DNA of 64,000 nucleotides, taken from CAIRDP01 sp037134895. GTDB lineage: Bacteria > Bacteroidota > Bacteroidia > Bacteroidales > FEN-979. Positions within the stretch are counted from its first letter, which is position 1. Each line of letters starts with the position of its first letter. The notes below the pieces were generated by a model. The model did no database searches. It was not told where the DNA came from and saw nothing but the letters and a program-made list of their open reading frames with translations. The position numbers and the translations under genes are program-made. Below are positions 33,380 to 42,156 of the stretch, in pieces. The stretch covers positions 3,073 through 67,072 of the forward strand of contig JBAXLI010000015.1 of NCBI GenBank assembly GCA_037134895.1, written 5' to 3'.

Positions 33380-35773
33380 ATGATAAGAATTGCTTTCACA
33401 ACACTTTCCCGGACGATCAGGAAAAACGTTGTTTTCTCGTTTATCAACATTTTTGGACTAACCTTGGGAATTGTCAGTTTTTTACTGATGATGATGTTTG
33501 TTTTCAGTGAACTAAGTTATGACCGGTTTAACCAGAACTCAGACCGGGTATACCGCCTGTGTATCAGGGCCGGGATAGGGGATACAAAGATCAACCAGAC
33601 GTATTCCTCGTCCAGAATTTTCAGGGAAATGCTGGCAAAATTTCCCGAGATTGAAACCGGTGTAAAATTTTCAGGTTGGCAGGATGTCCTGGTCAGAGTG
33701 GGAGAAAAAACGATCTCTGAACCGACAGTAATGTTCGTGGACTCAACTATATTTAAAGTTTTTACTTTGCCGTTGATTTCGGGTAATCCATCATCTGCGC
33801 TCGGTCGCCCAAATACTTTGGTGATCAGCGAATCCACTGCAAAAAAATATTTCGGTGAACAAAACCCGGTAGGTAAGATCATGGAGGTTGATACTGGTGG
33901 TTTCGGGCGGTTTGAAGTGACCGGCATATTTAAGGACATCCCGTCAAACGCTCATTTCCATTTCGGATTGATGGCTTCACTGGTTACATTCCCTCAAGGG
34001 CTAAGGGAGCAGGAATGGTCTGCAAACAACTTCGTCACCTATTTTCTTCTTAAACCCGGAAGTTCTGCAAAGGAGTTAGAAAATAAATTCAAAAAATATA
34101 CCATTGAAACGTATGGTGAAGAAAATTATAAAAAGCAGGTAGCCAAAGGAAACTTTTGGGAATTTTATCTTCAGCCCCTGACTTCCATCCACCTGCACTC
34201 CGACATCAACGGGGAATTTGAACCAAACGGAAATATTAATTATGTCTATATTTTTATTGTAATCGCTTTCTTTGTCCTAATCATCGCCTGCATCAATTTC
34301 ATGAACCTTTCCACGGCAAAATCGATGCTGAGGGCCCGTGAGGTCGGGATCAAAAAGACCGCTGGATCGACCCGGGGTATATTGATAGGACAGTTCCTGT
34401 CGGAATCGGTGATATTCACATTCGTTTCGCTGATCCTTGCGATCATCATTATATATACTTTGCTTCCTGCCTACAATTCATGGCTGGGAAGGGAATTGTC
34501 GTTCAACATATTATCAACCCCCTTGACAATACCGGGCCTGGTAGCTTTTGGATTGGTAGTTGGAATGGCAGCAGGCATTTATCCCGCATTTGTACTCTCA
34601 TCTTTCAACCCGGTTAAAGTCCTGAAAGCCCAGGCAATTTCTGAAACCAAAGGGATCGGATTCAGGAACATACTTGTCATCGTACAGTTCTCCGCGTCTA
34701 TTTTTCTGATCATAGGGACTTTGGTTATAAGCAGGCAGATGGATTTCATCATGAAAAAAGATGTTGGTTTCACCAGGGAAAATATAATCATCCTTCGCAC
34801 CCCACCTGCTTTTAGCAGGGTCAGTAAAGCGTTCAGCGATGTAATCAGGCAGCGTACGGGTGTTACCGCAGTTTCAGCATCGAATACAATACCGGGTTTT
34901 GGTTTTTCAAACTGGGGTTTTGGCGCAGAAGGGGTTGAAAAATGGTTTACCCTGAACCAGATCATCTGCGACACGGGGTTTTACCGGACGATGGGGTTCC
35001 ATATGGCCGAAGGACGTTTCTTCTCCCGGGAGTTTCCCACTGATTCCTCAGGCATCATTTTAAACGAAACAGCAGTCAGGGTTTTAGGATTAAAACATCC
35101 ATTAGGAACTAAGATGTTTGCCGGCCGAACACCCCGGCGCAACTATCATGTGATTGGTGTTGTAAAAGATTTCAACTACGAATCGGTTCATTCCGAGATA
35201 CGCCCGATGGGACTGGTTAACCTGAACTCACTAACAGGCAGTTATTTAAGCATACGGTTTGATCCGGGAAAATCAAAGGAGATCCTGCCACTGGTAAAAA
35301 GCACCTGGGAGAAGCTGCTGCCTGCCACACCGTTCTCCTATAGCTTCATACAGGATGATTACGTGAATCTTTACCACAATGAAATTCAGACGAAGCAGGT
35401 ATTTACCATGCTGGCCGGTCTGGCTGTCATCGTTGCCATCCTCGGTATCCTGGGACTGGCTTCTTTCATGGCCCAGCGAAAGACCCGTGAGATCGCCATC
35501 CGTAAAGTTTCGGGTGCAGGTATCGGCACGATCATCATGCTACTCAACTGGAAATTCGTTAAATGGGTGTTGTTTTCCTTTCTCCTGGCAAGCCCTGTTG
35601 CATGGTGGGTGATGAACCGCTGGCTGCAGGATTTTGCATACAGGGTATCCCTCAGCGCCTGGATCTTTTTACTGGCAGGTGCAATTGCCCTGTTACTGGT
35701 TATCATCACGGTGAGCCTGGTCACTTTAAAAGCCGCATCGGTCAACCCTGCCGAAAGTATGAAATATGAATAA
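33380..35773 (+). CDS. FtsX/MacB-type double-module ABC permease P3
   Basis: This 797-residue protein starts 9 bp after P2. First span ~20-42 (FINIFGLTLGIVSFLLMMMF), then ELSYDRFNQNSDRVYRL. Spans of module 1 start at ~286 (IFIVIAFFVLIIACINFMNL). Coupling motifs are REVGIKKTAGSTR, where the usual Val is Thr-Ala and the Ala is Ser, and REIAIRKVSGAG. The module 2 periplasmic domain contains VIGVVKDFNYESVHSEI, a block shared by all family members. C-terminus NPAESMKYE. It is followed by a 65-bp gap, the largest inside the permease run, in which no promoter was recognised. Confidence 0.87.
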   Translation: MIRIAFTTLSRTIRKNVVFSFINIFGLTLGIVSFLLMMMFVFSELSYDRFNQNSDRVYRLCIRAGIGDTKINQTYSSSRIFREMLAKFPEIETGVKFSGWQDVLVRVGEKTISEPTVMFVDSTIFKVFTLPLISGNPSSALGRPNTLVISESTAKKYFGEQNPVGKIMEVDTGGFGRFEVTGIFKDIPSNAHFHFGLMASLVTFPQGLREQEWSANNFVTYFLLKPGSSAKELENKFKKYTIETYGEENYKKQVAKGNFWEFYLQPLTSIHLHSDINGEFEPNGNINYVYIFIVIAFFVLIIACINFMNLSTAKSMLRAREVGIKKTAGSTRGILIGQFLSESVIFTFVSLILAIIIIYTLLPAYNSWLGRELSFNILSTPLTIPGLVAFGLVVGMAAGIYPAFVLSSFNPVKVLKAQAISETKGIGFRNILVIVQFSASIFLIIGTLVISRQMDFIMKKDVGFTRENIIILRTPPAFSRVSKAFSDVIRQRTGVTAVSASNTIPGFGFSNWGFGAEGVEKWFTLNQIICDTGFYRTMGFHMAEGRFFSREFPTDSSGIILNETAVRVLGLKHPLGTKMFAGRTPRRNYHVIGVVKDFNYESVHSEIRPMGLVNLNSLTGSYLSIRFDPGKSKEILPLVKSTWEKLLPATPFSYSFIQDDYVNLYHNEIQTKQVFTMLAGLAVIVAILGILGLASFMAQRKTREIAIRKVSGAGIGTIIMLLNWKFVKWVLFSFLLASPVAWWVMNRWLQDFAYRVSLSAWIFLLAGAIALLLVIITVSLVTLKAASVNPAESMKYE

Positions 35774-35838
35774 AAGGTCTGATGGTTTGAAATAACTAAT
35801 GTGTACGTAAGATCCGGACTAATCCAACAAACTGTATT

Positions 35839-38187
35839 ATGATAAAGAGTTATTTTAAAACAGCAATTGCCCATCTTTTCAGGAATAAAACCTATTCTTT
35901 GATAAGCATTCTGAGCTTGACCATCGGATTGGCGGTTTGCATCCTGCTTTTATTGTACATCAGGATTGAACTAAGCTTCGACAGGTTCAATAAAAATGCA
36001 GACAATATTTACAGGTTGTGCAATCCCGAACATCCTTGCCATTCACCCCAGACCGCGAAATTCCTGGCCGATAATATCCCTGAAATAAAAGGATATACAA
36101 GGATCTTACCCCGGGTAAATGAAATTGTCGCATACAAGGATAAGAGGTTCAAGGAAAACCGGGTTGCTTTTAGCGATGCAGCTTTCTTCAGTATCTTCTC
36201 TTTTAAATTCAGACAGGGAAATCCGGAAAACGCTTTAAATCTGCCTTTCACCATCGTAATTTCTGAAAAGACCGCACATAAATATTTTGGAAACGAAGAC
36301 CCGATAGGTAAGGTGCTGAAACTGAATAATGAATCCAATTATACCATAACGGGCGTAATGGACGACATGCCAGGGAATTCACATTTCTGTTACGACATGA
36401 TCCTGACTCTTGCAGGCACCGATAAAGAAGAAGGAATGGACAACTGGGGATGGCAGAACTTCCTGATCTATTTTCTGTTTCCTGACCACTTCTCCAAAAC
36501 TGTAGTGGAAGCAAAATGCAACAGCTTAATGAAAACCGTTAAAGACCCGAATAATCTTCCTTCTCAATATTCCCTGCAACCACTGAATGACATACACCTC
36601 TATTCCTCTCATTTCAAGACTGACATCCAACCCCAGAACAGCATTTTATACGTCCTGATTTTTTCAGCAATTGCTTTCCTGGTCCTGCTCATTTCCTGCT
36701 TCAATTATATCAACCTGTTTACTGCCAGTACCACCACAAGAGTTGTGGAGATCGGCATGAGGAAAGCTTGCGGCGCATCACGCAAACAGCTCGCAGCACA
36801 ATATATTTTCGAATCTTTTTTAATGGTTGTTGTCTCGTTTATTCTGTCACTTCTTGTTGTAGTTCTTAGTTTGCCTGTATTCAATGAGCTGTCGGGTAAA
36901 GACCTCTCAATCCTCGCACTGATCGACGCTAAAACAATCTGGGGTATTTTCGGGATCCTGCTGCTCGTAGGGATTCTCGCAGGATGGTATCCCGCTTTTG
37001 TGCTTTCATCGTATAATCCCGTCAGGGTGTTTCAATCGTCCAAAACCACCAGGGAGCAGAAATTTCAATTCAGGAAGATCCTGGTAGGCGCCCAATTTAC
37101 GATCGTCATTGTCCTGATAACCATTTCAATTGTCATGTTCCGGCAGATAAGGTTCCTCCAATACGGAAACCTGGGATTCGACAAGGAATATGTCCTGGTA
37201 TCCGAAGTCGGGAGCTTTGGGAATGAAGGAAAATACCTGACCCTGAAACGGGCGCTTCTTGACCAGGCTTCAGTGCTCAGCGTTTCGGCAGCCAGCCGTG
37301 TTCCTTCGGAAGGCCTGAACAATATCGGTGCGGTCAAACTCCAAGGACAAAAAACCGCTTCAAAGATTCCCTATGTCCATGTTCATTTCGATTATTTTAA
37401 CACATTGAACATTAAAGCTATAAAAGGACGATTATTCTCAAATGCATATAAAACAGATACCAGCCAGGCTCTGATTCTGAATGAAGCTGCGGTGAAAAGC
37501 CTGGGAATACAGGGAGATCCAATCGGGCAGTCGGTAAAATGCAACTGGCCAAGGTCTGAAAGGAAGATTATAGGAATTGTTGGCGATTTTCACTTCGAAT
37601 CTCTGTATGAAAAGATCAAGCCCGCTGTTTTTGTGATAGATTTCAATGAATGCTGGGAGCTTATGGTCAAAGTGCAGCGGTCCAATATACCAAGCTCCAT
37701 CAGTAAAATAAATGAGATCTGTAAGACCGTTTACCCCGACCATGTATTTGATTTTCATTTGTTGGACAAGCAACTTGAGCAGCTCTATCAATCCGATGAA
37801 AAGAGATTTCACCTGATGGGATATTTTACAGTGCTGGCAATTGTTCTTGCCTGTATGGGACTATTTGCGATGGCTTCTTTTATCATCACAAGCCGTACGA
37901 AGGAAATCGGGATACGAAAAGTCAACGGTGCAACTGTTCCTCAAATAATGCAGATGCTGAATTTAAGTTTTATTAAATGGATAGGCATCGCATTTGTAAT
38001 TGCAAGTCCGGTTGCCTGGTATGTCATGTCCAGATGGCTCGGAGGCTTTGCCTACCGGACCAGCCTTTCGTGGTGGATTTTTGCAGTGACTGGGGTCATC
38101 AGCTATATTATAACAATGATTACCATCGGAATCCAGTCATACATGGCTGCAACGGTAAACCCGGTGAAAACACTTAAAACGGAATAA
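35839..38187 (+). CDS. FtsX/MacB-type double-module ABC permease P4
   Basis: This is a 782-residue protein. It starts MIKSYFKTA, like P2, with a 23-base identical beginning. First span ~20-40, then ELSFDRFNKNADNIYRLCN. Module 1 spans begin at ~267 (IFSAIAFLVLLISCFNYINLF). Coupling motifs are VEIGMRKACGASR and TKEIGIRKVNGAT. The second periplasmic domain includes IIGIVGDFHFESLYEKI. C-terminus NPVKTLKTE. A few extra Cys (for example CNPEHPCHS in the first periplasmic domain) distinguish it from its neighbours and could form disulfides. 34 bp separate it from P5. Confidence 0.87.
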   Translation: MIKSYFKTAIAHLFRNKTYSLISILSLTIGLAVCILLLLYIRIELSFDRFNKNADNIYRLCNPEHPCHSPQTAKFLADNIPEIKGYTRILPRVNEIVAYKDKRFKENRVAFSDAAFFSIFSFKFRQGNPENALNLPFTIVISEKTAHKYFGNEDPIGKVLKLNNESNYTITGVMDDMPGNSHFCYDMILTLAGTDKEEGMDNWGWQNFLIYFLFPDHFSKTVVEAKCNSLMKTVKDPNNLPSQYSLQPLNDIHLYSSHFKTDIQPQNSILYVLIFSAIAFLVLLISCFNYINLFTASTTTRVVEIGMRKACGASRKQLAAQYIFESFLMVVVSFILSLLVVVLSLPVFNELSGKDLSILALIDAKTIWGIFGILLLVGILAGWYPAFVLSSYNPVRVFQSSKTTREQKFQFRKILVGAQFTIVIVLITISIVMFRQIRFLQYGNLGFDKEYVLVSEVGSFGNEGKYLTLKRALLDQASVLSVSAASRVPSEGLNNIGAVKLQGQKTASKIPYVHVHFDYFNTLNIKAIKGRLFSNAYKTDTSQALILNEAAVKSLGIQGDPIGQSVKCNWPRSERKIIGIVGDFHFESLYEKIKPAVFVIDFNECWELMVKVQRSNIPSSISKINEICKTVYPDHVFDFHLLDKQLEQLYQSDEKRFHLMGYFTVLAIVLACMGLFAMASFIITSRTKEIGIRKVNGATVPQIMQMLNLSFIKWIGIAFVIASPVAWYVMSRWLGGFAYRTSLSWWIFAVTGVISYIITMITIGIQSYMAATVNPVKTLKTE

Positions 38188-38221
38188 CGTTTTCCAAATT
38201 CAATACAGGAAGTAAACCAAT

Positions 38222-40576
38222 ATGAATGATTTAAAATTTGTCCTGAGGATTTTAAGACGCAACCCGTTCATGCTTATTACAAACGTGACAGGGCTTGCAG
38301 TGGCATTGACCACTGTGATCTTCACTCTCACATACATTCGCTATGAGCTGAGTTATGACAGGCATTTTAAAACCAGTGACAGGGTTGTAAGACTGTACAG
38401 CCGGGTTACCGATAATACGAGAACCGAAGTATATGGCATCACCTTGCGCACAGCTTATACACAGCTTCCCGGGAGAGTTCCCGAAATTGAGTCAGCCGTT
38501 CAGTTGTATGGATTTAATCAGACTTCAGTTCAAACAAAAGAAAACAAAATTCAAAAAATCAGGATGTTCTATGCTGATCCTGAATTTTTTAAAGTATTCG
38601 GACTTTCACTGAAAGCCGGCGATGATAAAACCGCATTGCTTGGAAGTAAAAGTGCGGTGATCTCGACTTCTGTTGCAGAAAAACTGTTCCACACGACCAA
38701 CTGCATTGGAAAGGAAATTGAATCGGACGGTGAACATGTGCTGATTACAGGGATAATGGATGAAATTCCGAAAAACTCTCATCTGAGTGTCGATCTGTTG
38801 ATTTCCCTGTCAACCCTTAATATGAAATGGCTTGGGTCCTCTCTTGAATTTCAAACATACTATTTGCTAAAACCGAATATTGATTCAAAGGCTGCAGGCG
38901 CTAAGATTGCCAGTGCATATAATTCACTTATGCAGGACTGGGCCAGGACCTTTTACGCAAAGGTGCAATCGGGGGTTGAGCCACTGACCGATCTGTACCT
39001 TCATTCTGTCGCAAAGGACTATATCCCGACCCATGGGAGCACGAAACAAATGCTGATCGTGGGATTGATCGCCTTGTTTGTCCTTCTCACGGCATTGCTC
39101 AGCTATATTAACCTGTTTATCATCCAGGGCGAAAAACGCATTACCGAAATATCAACCCGCACCATGTTCGGAGCCACAAAGGCAAGCATCGCCAAACTGT
39201 TTTTTCTGGAAACACTCATTGTCTTTCTTTTTTCAGCCATATTAGCATTTATGGTCATCTTTAAATCGATGCCATTCCTTTCGACTTTGTTGCAGTCGAA
39301 AGTTGATCTTTCGGATTTGTTTTCTGCAGGAGGTATTATTTCCTGCGCTATTTTGCTGGCAGTGCTTCTGGTGATTACATCCGGTTATCCAGTCCTTTAT
39401 CTCTCCAGGATGAAATACGCACTGGGATTGAGGGGAAAAATCTCAAGTACAGGAAATAATAACTGGCTTTCTGCAGCCTCGGTATTGGTGCAGTTTACAG
39501 TAGCCTCGTTTTTTATCAGCTGTGTCGTAATTATATTGTCGCAACTGGCATATATGCACGAAATACCGATGGGATTCGACAAGAATAATGTCATCACTGT
39601 CAGCAATTGCAGCATGCCTGTATCCAGGAAGTATGAAAGCATTAAAACGGAATTGTTGAAACTGCCTTTCATTACTGCTGTTTGCGGAGGGGAGCATTTT
39701 ATGGGCGGCGGTTGCAGCGGACAGAGCATTAGAACCATGGCTGAGGGGGAAAGCAGCGACAAAGCCATCAATGAATACCGTGAAAAACCCGGTTTTGGAG
39801 AACTCATGCAGTTTAAGCTGGTCGATGGGAGGTTTTTTCGCCAATCAATGGCCGACAGCCAGGCTGTTGTTTTAAACGAATCGGCAATCAGGTACCTGGG
39901 AATAAAACCAAAAGCCGGACAAACAATCCTTTATAAGGATGAACCGGTTGAACTAATTGGTATAGTAAAGGATTTTTATTATATGAGCAATCCAGGCGAA
40001 CCAATTGCTCCCCTTGTTATCGCGAATTGTTTCTGGGGAACTCCGAACATTTACATCCGCAGTAATAATAAATTGACAGGAAGTCAGCTGATGCAGATCA
40101 AATCGGTTTTCCATCGCTTTGATGAGAATTTTATTTTCAACTATAATTTACTGGCGGATATCTTTGACGGGATGTACAGAAAAGAAAACCGGCTTGCTGA
40201 ATTGGTTTCCCTTGGCGGAGCTGAAGTGGTTTTCATCAGCCTGATCAGTTTACTGGCCCTGACCGTTCTGAAAATTTCGCGCCGTACCAGGGAAATCGGG
40301 ATCCGAAAAGTGAACGGGAGTTCAGTAAGCCGGATAATCGCTGTTTTGTTCAAGGATATCCTGGTCATTGTGGTCGTCGCAATTATCATTGCTTCAGCAG
40401 GCTCTTATATTGTCATGAGCCGATGGCTTTCAGATTATGTCCAACGTATCCTGCTGCACCCGGGATATTTTTTAGTTAGCGCTTTGTTTGTATTGGCGAT
40501 AGCCGTTATTGCCACAACATGGCAGGCCTGGAAAGCAGCTACACAAAACCCGGTAGAAGCATTAAAGCATGAATGA
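38222..40576 (+). CDS. FtsX/MacB-type double-module ABC permease P5, divergent first coupling motif
   Basis: This 784-residue protein is the most divergent of the first five. Spans: ~19-39, ~276-300 (IVGLIALFVLLTALLSYINLF) and onward, with a normal second module. The first coupling motif reads TEISTRTMFGATK, lacking the basic-Val pair (usually RKV or KKV) seen in the other permeases. The second, REIGIRKVNGSS, is near standard. The periplasmic domain of module 2 has a Cys/Gly-rich stretch (CGGEHFMGGGCSGQS) absent from the others. C-terminus NPVEALKHE. If the first motif no longer docks the ATPase, this chain may be asymmetric. It lies 13 bp before the lipoprotein gene, its likely partner by position. 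Confidence 0.85.
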   Translation: MNDLKFVLRILRRNPFMLITNVTGLAVALTTVIFTLTYIRYELSYDRHFKTSDRVVRLYSRVTDNTRTEVYGITLRTAYTQLPGRVPEIESAVQLYGFNQTSVQTKENKIQKIRMFYADPEFFKVFGLSLKAGDDKTALLGSKSAVISTSVAEKLFHTTNCIGKEIESDGEHVLITGIMDEIPKNSHLSVDLLISLSTLNMKWLGSSLEFQTYYLLKPNIDSKAAGAKIASAYNSLMQDWARTFYAKVQSGVEPLTDLYLHSVAKDYIPTHGSTKQMLIVGLIALFVLLTALLSYINLFIIQGEKRITEISTRTMFGATKASIAKLFFLETLIVFLFSAILAFMVIFKSMPFLSTLLQSKVDLSDLFSAGGIISCAILLAVLLVITSGYPVLYLSRMKYALGLRGKISSTGNNNWLSAASVLVQFTVASFFISCVVIILSQLAYMHEIPMGFDKNNVITVSNCSMPVSRKYESIKTELLKLPFITAVCGGEHFMGGGCSGQSIRTMAEGESSDKAINEYREKPGFGELMQFKLVDGRFFRQSMADSQAVVLNESAIRYLGIKPKAGQTILYKDEPVELIGIVKDFYYMSNPGEPIAPLVIANCFWGTPNIYIRSNNKLTGSQLMQIKSVFHRFDENFIFNYNLLADIFDGMYRKENRLAELVSLGGAEVVFISLISLLALTVLKISRRTREIGIRKVNGSSVSRIIAVLFKDILVIVVVAIIIASAGSYIVMSRWLSDYVQRILLHPGYFLVSALFVLAIAVIATTWQAWKAATQNPVEALKHE

Positions 40577-40589
40577 ATAATACTTTATT

Positions 40590-42146
40590 ATGACCAGCAA
40601 ATTAAGATTACCTGCCATCATGCTTTTTTCCTGGGTGTTGATACCGCTCTTCTCCTGCCAGGGAAACCGATTGAAAACCGATGAAAGGAAACTTGCAGAA
40701 GACATGCTTGGAAAAGAAAAGGAGGCAGAGGAGGCTGAACGAAAGTCTGGCGAACAAAGGCTTTCAGATACCCTCAGAAAACTGCCCCCGGGATTCAGAT
40801 TCAAAGAGGAGCGTAAGGCCGACCCGTCCAAGCCTCCTGTTGTGATTGATATTGCAGGAAGCCTTGGTAATATAAGGGAATTCAAGCTTTCAGATGTAGC
40901 CTCAAAAATAACTTACATCAGGATCCAGAAAGTTCCCGATACCGGCTTTGCAAGGGCAATGAAGTTCAAGTACTGCCTGATGGAAAAGAATATCGTTGCA
41001 GTAAATCCATCAGGCATACTGCTCTTCACAAGGGATGGGAAATTCATCAGTACGATCGTAAAAAATGAATTTACAGGCATTGAAGTCACATCGAAGATGA
41101 TGGTAGTAAGGGCCGATAACACATTTATCGGGGGAGGGAATTCGGTTTGGGCGCAGGGCAATAACCTCTATTATAAATACAGGAATTCTCTTACCGGGCA
41201 ATCTTATATCATGGAGTACGATTGTTCCCAGGTTCCCATCAGCCTCAACACCGCGTTTGATCCTGAGAAACCCCGTCAGATCAGGGCCCTGGGCAATATT
41301 GCCGTTGATCTCAACCCGGGAAGCAAGTCTCCCCCGAAGAAAGGCCCTTCAAATGGGATGTGGAGCGCAGGATCAGATTATTTGTATAAAACCGTTGGAG
41401 CTTTCATGCTTGATAAAAATACCTACTCCCGGCAGCTTGGAGATATGTTTAATCTTAAAAGCAACTACATGCTGGGAATTTTTAATACAAGGGGCGATAC
41501 ACTTACAACTTTCACCCAGTTTGAAAAACTCCAGTCTTTTAACAAAAGCCTGATGCGAAACACCGACGGGGGTGAACAATACGAACAAAACGGGAAGCTC
41601 TTCTTCCGGAATGCGTTTAATGATACGGTATTCAGGGTGATTCCCCCCAACCGGCTGATGCCTGTGTATGTTCTGAATCTCGGCAAATTCAAGCTTTCTA
41701 AAAAAGAAGGACTTGACCCTGATTTCAATCTCAATGGAAAGATCATCCCCCAAAGCTGGGCCGAGGGCAGGAACTATGTTTTTATAACATTTTCAAAAGA
41801 CAGCTATGATTGCTTCAATACAAGAAAAAGCAAACAACTGAAAACCTATTTTGCCCTGTTTGAAAAAGCAAGCCGCAAACTGTACATTGTGAAAGGTGAT
41901 CCGCATAACTATGAGGAGGAAATCCTGCTGAACAATATTGATGGCGGATTGCCGGTTTGGCCCTCCGCATATATGATCGGAAATAACGGCGAGATCATGG
42001 TTTCACTTAAGGGAAGTGACCTGAAAGCAAGGGTCAGGTCGGATCAGTTCAAAAGATCAGCAGCCCCTGCCAGTAAAAAAAATGAATTAAAGAAACTTGC
42101 TGACTCTGTATCTGATTCAGAAGATATCCTGATGATCGTTGAATAA
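40590..42146 (+). CDS. Propeller-like lipoprotein embedded between permeases P5 and P6
   Basis: This 518-residue protein has a signal peptide with lipobox PLFSC (Cys23) followed by QGN, so it should be lipid-anchored. Residues ~30-80 are charged and helical (KEKEAEEAERKSGEQR), a possible stalk. From ~85 (VVIDIAGSLGNIREFKLSD) on, the pattern of short strands ending in Y-I-x-[IL]-x-K, then G-[IK]-[FL]-[LI]-F-T-R-D-G-K-F, matches the 6-bladed beta-propeller lipoproteins of Bacteroidota (DUF4933/DUF4934-like). An acidic tail ends in DSEDILMIVE. The only non-transporter gene in the run, 13 bp after P5 and 10 bp before P6, it could be a substrate, a ligand-binding subunit or a lipoprotein extracted by the system. 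Role unknown. Confidence 0.7.
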   Translation: MTSKLRLPAIMLFSWVLIPLFSCQGNRLKTDERKLAEDMLGKEKEAEEAERKSGEQRLSDTLRKLPPGFRFKEERKADPSKPPVVIDIAGSLGNIREFKLSDVASKITYIRIQKVPDTGFARAMKFKYCLMEKNIVAVNPSGILLFTRDGKFISTIVKNEFTGIEVTSKMMVVRADNTFIGGGNSVWAQGNNLYYKYRNSLTGQSYIMEYDCSQVPISLNTAFDPEKPRQIRALGNIAVDLNPGSKSPPKKGPSNGMWSAGSDYLYKTVGAFMLDKNTYSRQLGDMFNLKSNYMLGIFNTRGDTLTTFTQFEKLQSFNKSLMRNTDGGEQYEQNGKLFFRNAFNDTVFRVIPPNRLMPVYVLNLGKFKLSKKEGLDPDFNLNGKIIPQSWAEGRNYVFITFSKDSYDCFNTRKSKQLKTYFALFEKASRKLYIVKGDPHNYEEEILLNNIDGGLPVWPSAYMIGNNGEIMVSLKGSDLKARVRSDQFKRSAAPASKKNELKKLADSVSDSEDILMIVE

Positions 42147-42156
42147 TTATTGACCC

